Under the pieces are notes generated by a model that was given only the letters and a program-made list of their open reading frames with translations, searched no databases and was not told the DNA's origin. From Burkholderia dolosa (GTDB taxonomy: Bacteria; Pseudomonadota; Gammaproteobacteria; Burkholderiales; Burkholderiaceae), in NCBI RefSeq assembly GCF_902499135.1, contig NZ_CABVPR010000007.1:1-64000 (forward strand): a DNA stretch of 64,000 nt. Reading direction: 5' to 3'. The translations under genes were made by a program, and so were the position numbers. Below are positions 61,865 to 64,000 of the stretch, one piece after another; positions within the stretch are counted from its first letter, which is position 1, and every line of letters begins with the position of its first letter.

Positions 61865-62290
61865 CTAGCCGCCGCGCGCGGGCGGCTGCGTGATAAATGA
61901 AACCTTGCCGATGCCGGCCCGCTCGCATGCGGTGACCACGCGTCCGATGAATTCGTAGCGCGCACCCTCGTCGCCGCGGACATGCACGTCGGGCTGCGGC
62001 GTCATCGCCGACACGGCCTTCAGGCGCTCGAGCAGCGACGCCGCATCGACACGGGTTTCGTTCCAGAAGAACTCGCCGTCGCGATTGATCGCGATCTCGA
62101 CGCTCTTGGGCGTGGTCTGCAGCGGTTGCACCGTTTCCTTCGGCAACTGCAGCGGCACCGTATGGGTCACTACCGGGATCGTGATCAGAAAGATGATGAG
62201 CAGCACCAGCATGACGTCGACGAGCGGCGTCGTGTTGATGTCCGCCATCACTTCGTCTTCGCCTTCCGCTTCGCCAACGCGCATGGCCAT
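61865..62290 (-). CDS. exbD: ExbD/TolR biopolymer transport protein 1
   Basis: A 141-residue ExbD with the same MADINTTPLVDVMLVLLIIF helix and proton-coupling Asp, then a periplasmic domain (VHVRGDEGARYEFIGRVVTA, GIGKVSFITQPPARGG). GGGGTGA precedes the start. It is separated from the second exbD by 9 bp and from exbB by 13 bp. Confidence 0.92.
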   Translation of the reverse strand: MAMRVGEAEGEDEVMADINTTPLVDVMLVLLIIFLITIPVVTHTVPLQLPKETVQPLQTTPKSVEIAINRDGEFFWNETRVDAASLLERLKAVSAMTPQPDVHVRGDEGARYEFIGRVVTACERAGIGKVSFITQPPARGG

Positions 62291-62303
62291 CGCGTCACCC
62301 CGC

Positions 62304-63203
62304 TCAGTTGACCGCGTTGGCGGCTTTCAGCCCGGCGCGCGCCGTACGCTTGCCGCTCGCGAGCAGCACGGTGTGCAGCTGTGCGCCGAAGGCCCGCACG
62401 CGCTCCATCACCGACTTGTTGCGGCGAACGAGGAAGTTGTAGCCGAGCACCGCCGGCACCGCGACGGCCAGGCCGATCGCCGTCATGATCAGCGCCTCGC
62501 CGACCGGCCCGGCCACCTTGTCGATCGACGCTTGCCCCGCGATGCCGATAGCGGTCAGCGCGTGATAAATCCCCCACACGGTGCCGAAGAGCCCGACGAA
62601 CGGCGACGTAGAGCCGACGGTAGCGAGGAATGCGAGCCCGTCCTGCAGGCGATTGGATACGCTCGTGGTCGCGCGCTCGATCGACACGTCGATCCACGTG
62701 TTGCGATCGACCGCTTCGAGCAGCGCCTCGTCGTGATGCTCGCCCGCCTCGATCGCCGTTTGCGCGATGAAGCGAAACGGCGACGCCTCGTCGAGCTGCT
62801 TGACGCCGTCGGCCAGCGACGGTGCGGCCCACAGATTGTCGTCGGCGTGCCGCGCGCGGCGGTTGGCGCGGTATTGCTCGACGAACTTCGTGACCATGAT
62901 GTACCAGCTTCCCATCGACATCACCACGAGCAGCAGCAACACGAAGCGCGCAACGAAGTCGCCGTTCTTCCAGAGCGCACCGAGTCCATAGGGGTTCGTG
63001 ACCGTCTCGGCGGCCCCGGGCGACGCCGCGTCGGGGGCAGGTTGCGCCGCCGCGGACTGCGGCGCGGGTACGGCTTGCGCCGGTGCGCCGGCCGTCGCTT
63101 CGCTGCCTTGCGCGTAGGCGATGCGGGGCACGACGGTCGTGCCGATAGCGGCCGCGCCGATGACGATGCTCGTGGCGAAAGCGGCAAGAATGCGTTTGCT
63201 CAT
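62304..63203 (-). CDS. exbB: ExbB/TolQ-type proton channel protein
   Basis: A 299-residue membrane protein with GGAG before ATG 63203. It has a signal-like N-terminal hydrophobic segment and a Pro/Ala-rich periplasmic stretch of about 60 residues, as in the long ExbB type. Then come three helices including VARFVLLLLVVMSMGSWYIM and the MotA/TolQ/ExbB core (FLATVGSTSPFVGLFGTVWG, LIMTAIGLAVAVPAVLGYNF). It forms the proton-driven motor with the two ExbD proteins that energises TonB. Confidence 0.93.
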   Translation of the reverse strand: MSKRILAAFATSIVIGAAAIGTTVVPRIAYAQGSEATAGAPAQAVPAPQSAAAQPAPDAASPGAAETVTNPYGLGALWKNGDFVARFVLLLLVVMSMGSWYIMVTKFVEQYRANRRARHADDNLWAAPSLADGVKQLDEASPFRFIAQTAIEAGEHHDEALLEAVDRNTWIDVSIERATTSVSNRLQDGLAFLATVGSTSPFVGLFGTVWGIYHALTAIGIAGQASIDKVAGPVGEALIMTAIGLAVAVPAVLGYNFLVRRNKSVMERVRAFGAQLHTVLLASGKRTARAGLKAANAVN

Positions 63204-63263
63204 GTTCTGCTCCAATCCAGTTCAGTTCAAATTCGGTTCGGCGGTTGCGGGTGGCCCGGCGCC

Positions 63264-63971
63264 TCAGTTCAGGTTGAACGAGAACGGCACCTGAACGCGC
63301 ACGGCCTGCCCCTGTGCAATGCAGTTGAAGCGCTTGACGGCCTTGAACGCCGCACTGTCGAGACTCTCGTGATCGGACGATTGCGCGACGCGCTCGTTGG
63401 CGATGTGCCCTTGCGGATCGACGGTGAATTCGATAACCACGTCACCCGTCTCCCCGTTCTCCTGTGCCTCCTTCGGATACGCCATCGCGCCGCGGATCTG
63501 GTCGGAATTCGGGCATACGACCGAGATGGCCGTCTGCACCGGCGCGGGCTTGACCGGCTGCGCGGGCGCCGGCGGCGCGGGCGGCGCGACCTGCGGAGTC
63601 GGTGCGGGCGCGGCCTGATGAACGATCGTCTGCTGCGGCGGCGCCTGCACCGGCACCTCGGGCGGCGGCACGAACGGCGGAGGCGGCGGCGCGAATTTCG
63701 GCGGCGGCAATTGCACGACCGGCAGCGGCAGAGGCGGCGGCGGCTTGACCGGCTCGATGATCCTGGTCTCGATCGGCCGCTGAATCACGTGCACCACCTT
63801 GTTCGCGAGCCCATTGACGAGCGCCCATACGAGCACCACGTGCAGCGCGACGACGGCCGCAATGCCGCCGAAGCGCCGCGCGGGGCTCGCCTGCTTTCGC
63901 CCGAACCGGGCGATGCGCGGCGGCTGGGCCGGCGCCGAGGTAACAGCTGAGAGTTGTCCTTCCACTTTCAT
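63264..63971 (-). CDS. tonB: TonB energy transducer
   Basis: A 235-residue protein. ATG 63971 is preferred to ATG 63977 because AAGG is correctly spaced. It has an N-terminal transmembrane helix (FGGIAAVVALHVVLVWALVN), a Pro-rich periplasmic spacer (EPVKPPPPLPLPVVQLPPPK), and a C-terminal TonB domain (YPKEAQENGETGDVVIEFTV, SAAFKAVKRFNCIAQGQAVR). It carries energy from ExbBD to TonB-dependent outer-membrane receptors. It is the first gene of the operon in this window; the receptor, if linked, lies beyond 64000. Confidence 0.93.
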   Translation of the reverse strand: MKVEGQLSAVTSAPAQPPRIARFGRKQASPARRFGGIAAVVALHVVLVWALVNGLANKVVHVIQRPIETRIIEPVKPPPPLPLPVVQLPPPKFAPPPPPFVPPPEVPVQAPPQQTIVHQAAPAPTPQVAPPAPPAPAQPVKPAPVQTAISVVCPNSDQIRGAMAYPKEAQENGETGDVVIEFTVDPQGHIANERVAQSSDHESLDSAAFKAVKRFNCIAQGQAVRVQVPFSFNLN

Positions 63972-64000
63972 ACTCATCCTTCGTCGTCCCGGCGCGGGCC

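Noticed and set aside
1-64000. Insertion sequences, prophage or integrase genes.
   Set aside because: No transposase DDE motif, tyrosine-recombinase RHRY pattern or phage structural gene was recognised. The ParA/RHH remnants are the only trace of a mobile element.

Overview
This window looks like a piece of a Burkholderia replicon, probably a secondary chromosome. The evidence is the high G+C coding sequence with strong third-position bias, several families common in that genus (DUF4148 secreted proteins, DUF2827 proteins, FixJ-type regulators, MHS transporters) and a very large trimeric autotransporter adhesin (TAA). I assign the genus by recognition only; no species is claimed. No rRNA, tRNA, CRISPR array or intact insertion sequence was seen.

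Positions 1-22155 are dominated by signal transduction. A BvgS/EvgS-type hybrid kinase with its own HPt domain follows an RcsB/NarL-like regulator. A FixJ-type regulator precedes a giant pseudokinase/ATPase/GAF/PAS/histidine kinase, followed by a formate dehydrogenase whose coenzyme-selecting residue suggests NADP use. Then come an orphan OmpR regulator, a secreted esterase, a leftward receiver / PAS kinase / FixJ operon, and a soluble PAS-type kinase overlapping an MHS-family transporter by GTGA. Small DUF4148 exported proteins and a non-haem chloroperoxidase-like hydrolase are interspersed.

Positions 22152-30718 are metabolic and accessory: the transporter, a DUF4331 protein, a NiCoT nickel/cobalt permease, two short-chain dehydrogenases and an unusual GMC oxidoreductase/NAD epimerase fusion. 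Positions 30719-35174 are lower in coding density. They hold a frameshifted gene relic, a tandem pair of 15-bp palindromes, two ribbon-helix-helix (RHH) proteins, a decayed ParA ATPase relic and a long AT-rich stretch with repeated TTGAGT/ACTCAA motifs leading up to the adhesin.

Positions 35175-51747 form one rightward adhesin locus. It encodes a 2834-residue TAA with six Ser/Thr-rich SLST stalk blocks, a TpgA-like OmpA-domain lipoprotein, three DUF2827 proteins (glycosyltransferase-like), a parvulin-type periplasmic protein, a TPR plus GT-B-like glycosyltransferase and a one-helix membrane protein. Most downstream genes are coupled by 4-nt overlaps, and the locus ends at a strong terminator (51792-51824). 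I infer that it makes, exports and probably O-glycosylates the adhesin.

Positions 52222-54071 hold a ChrR-type cupin and an acyl-CoA dehydrogenase behind a structured leader. Positions 54467-63971 form a leftward operon tonB-exbB-exbD-exbD-TPR-yejA-yejB-yejE-yejF, which couples outer-membrane energisation to a peptide ABC importer.
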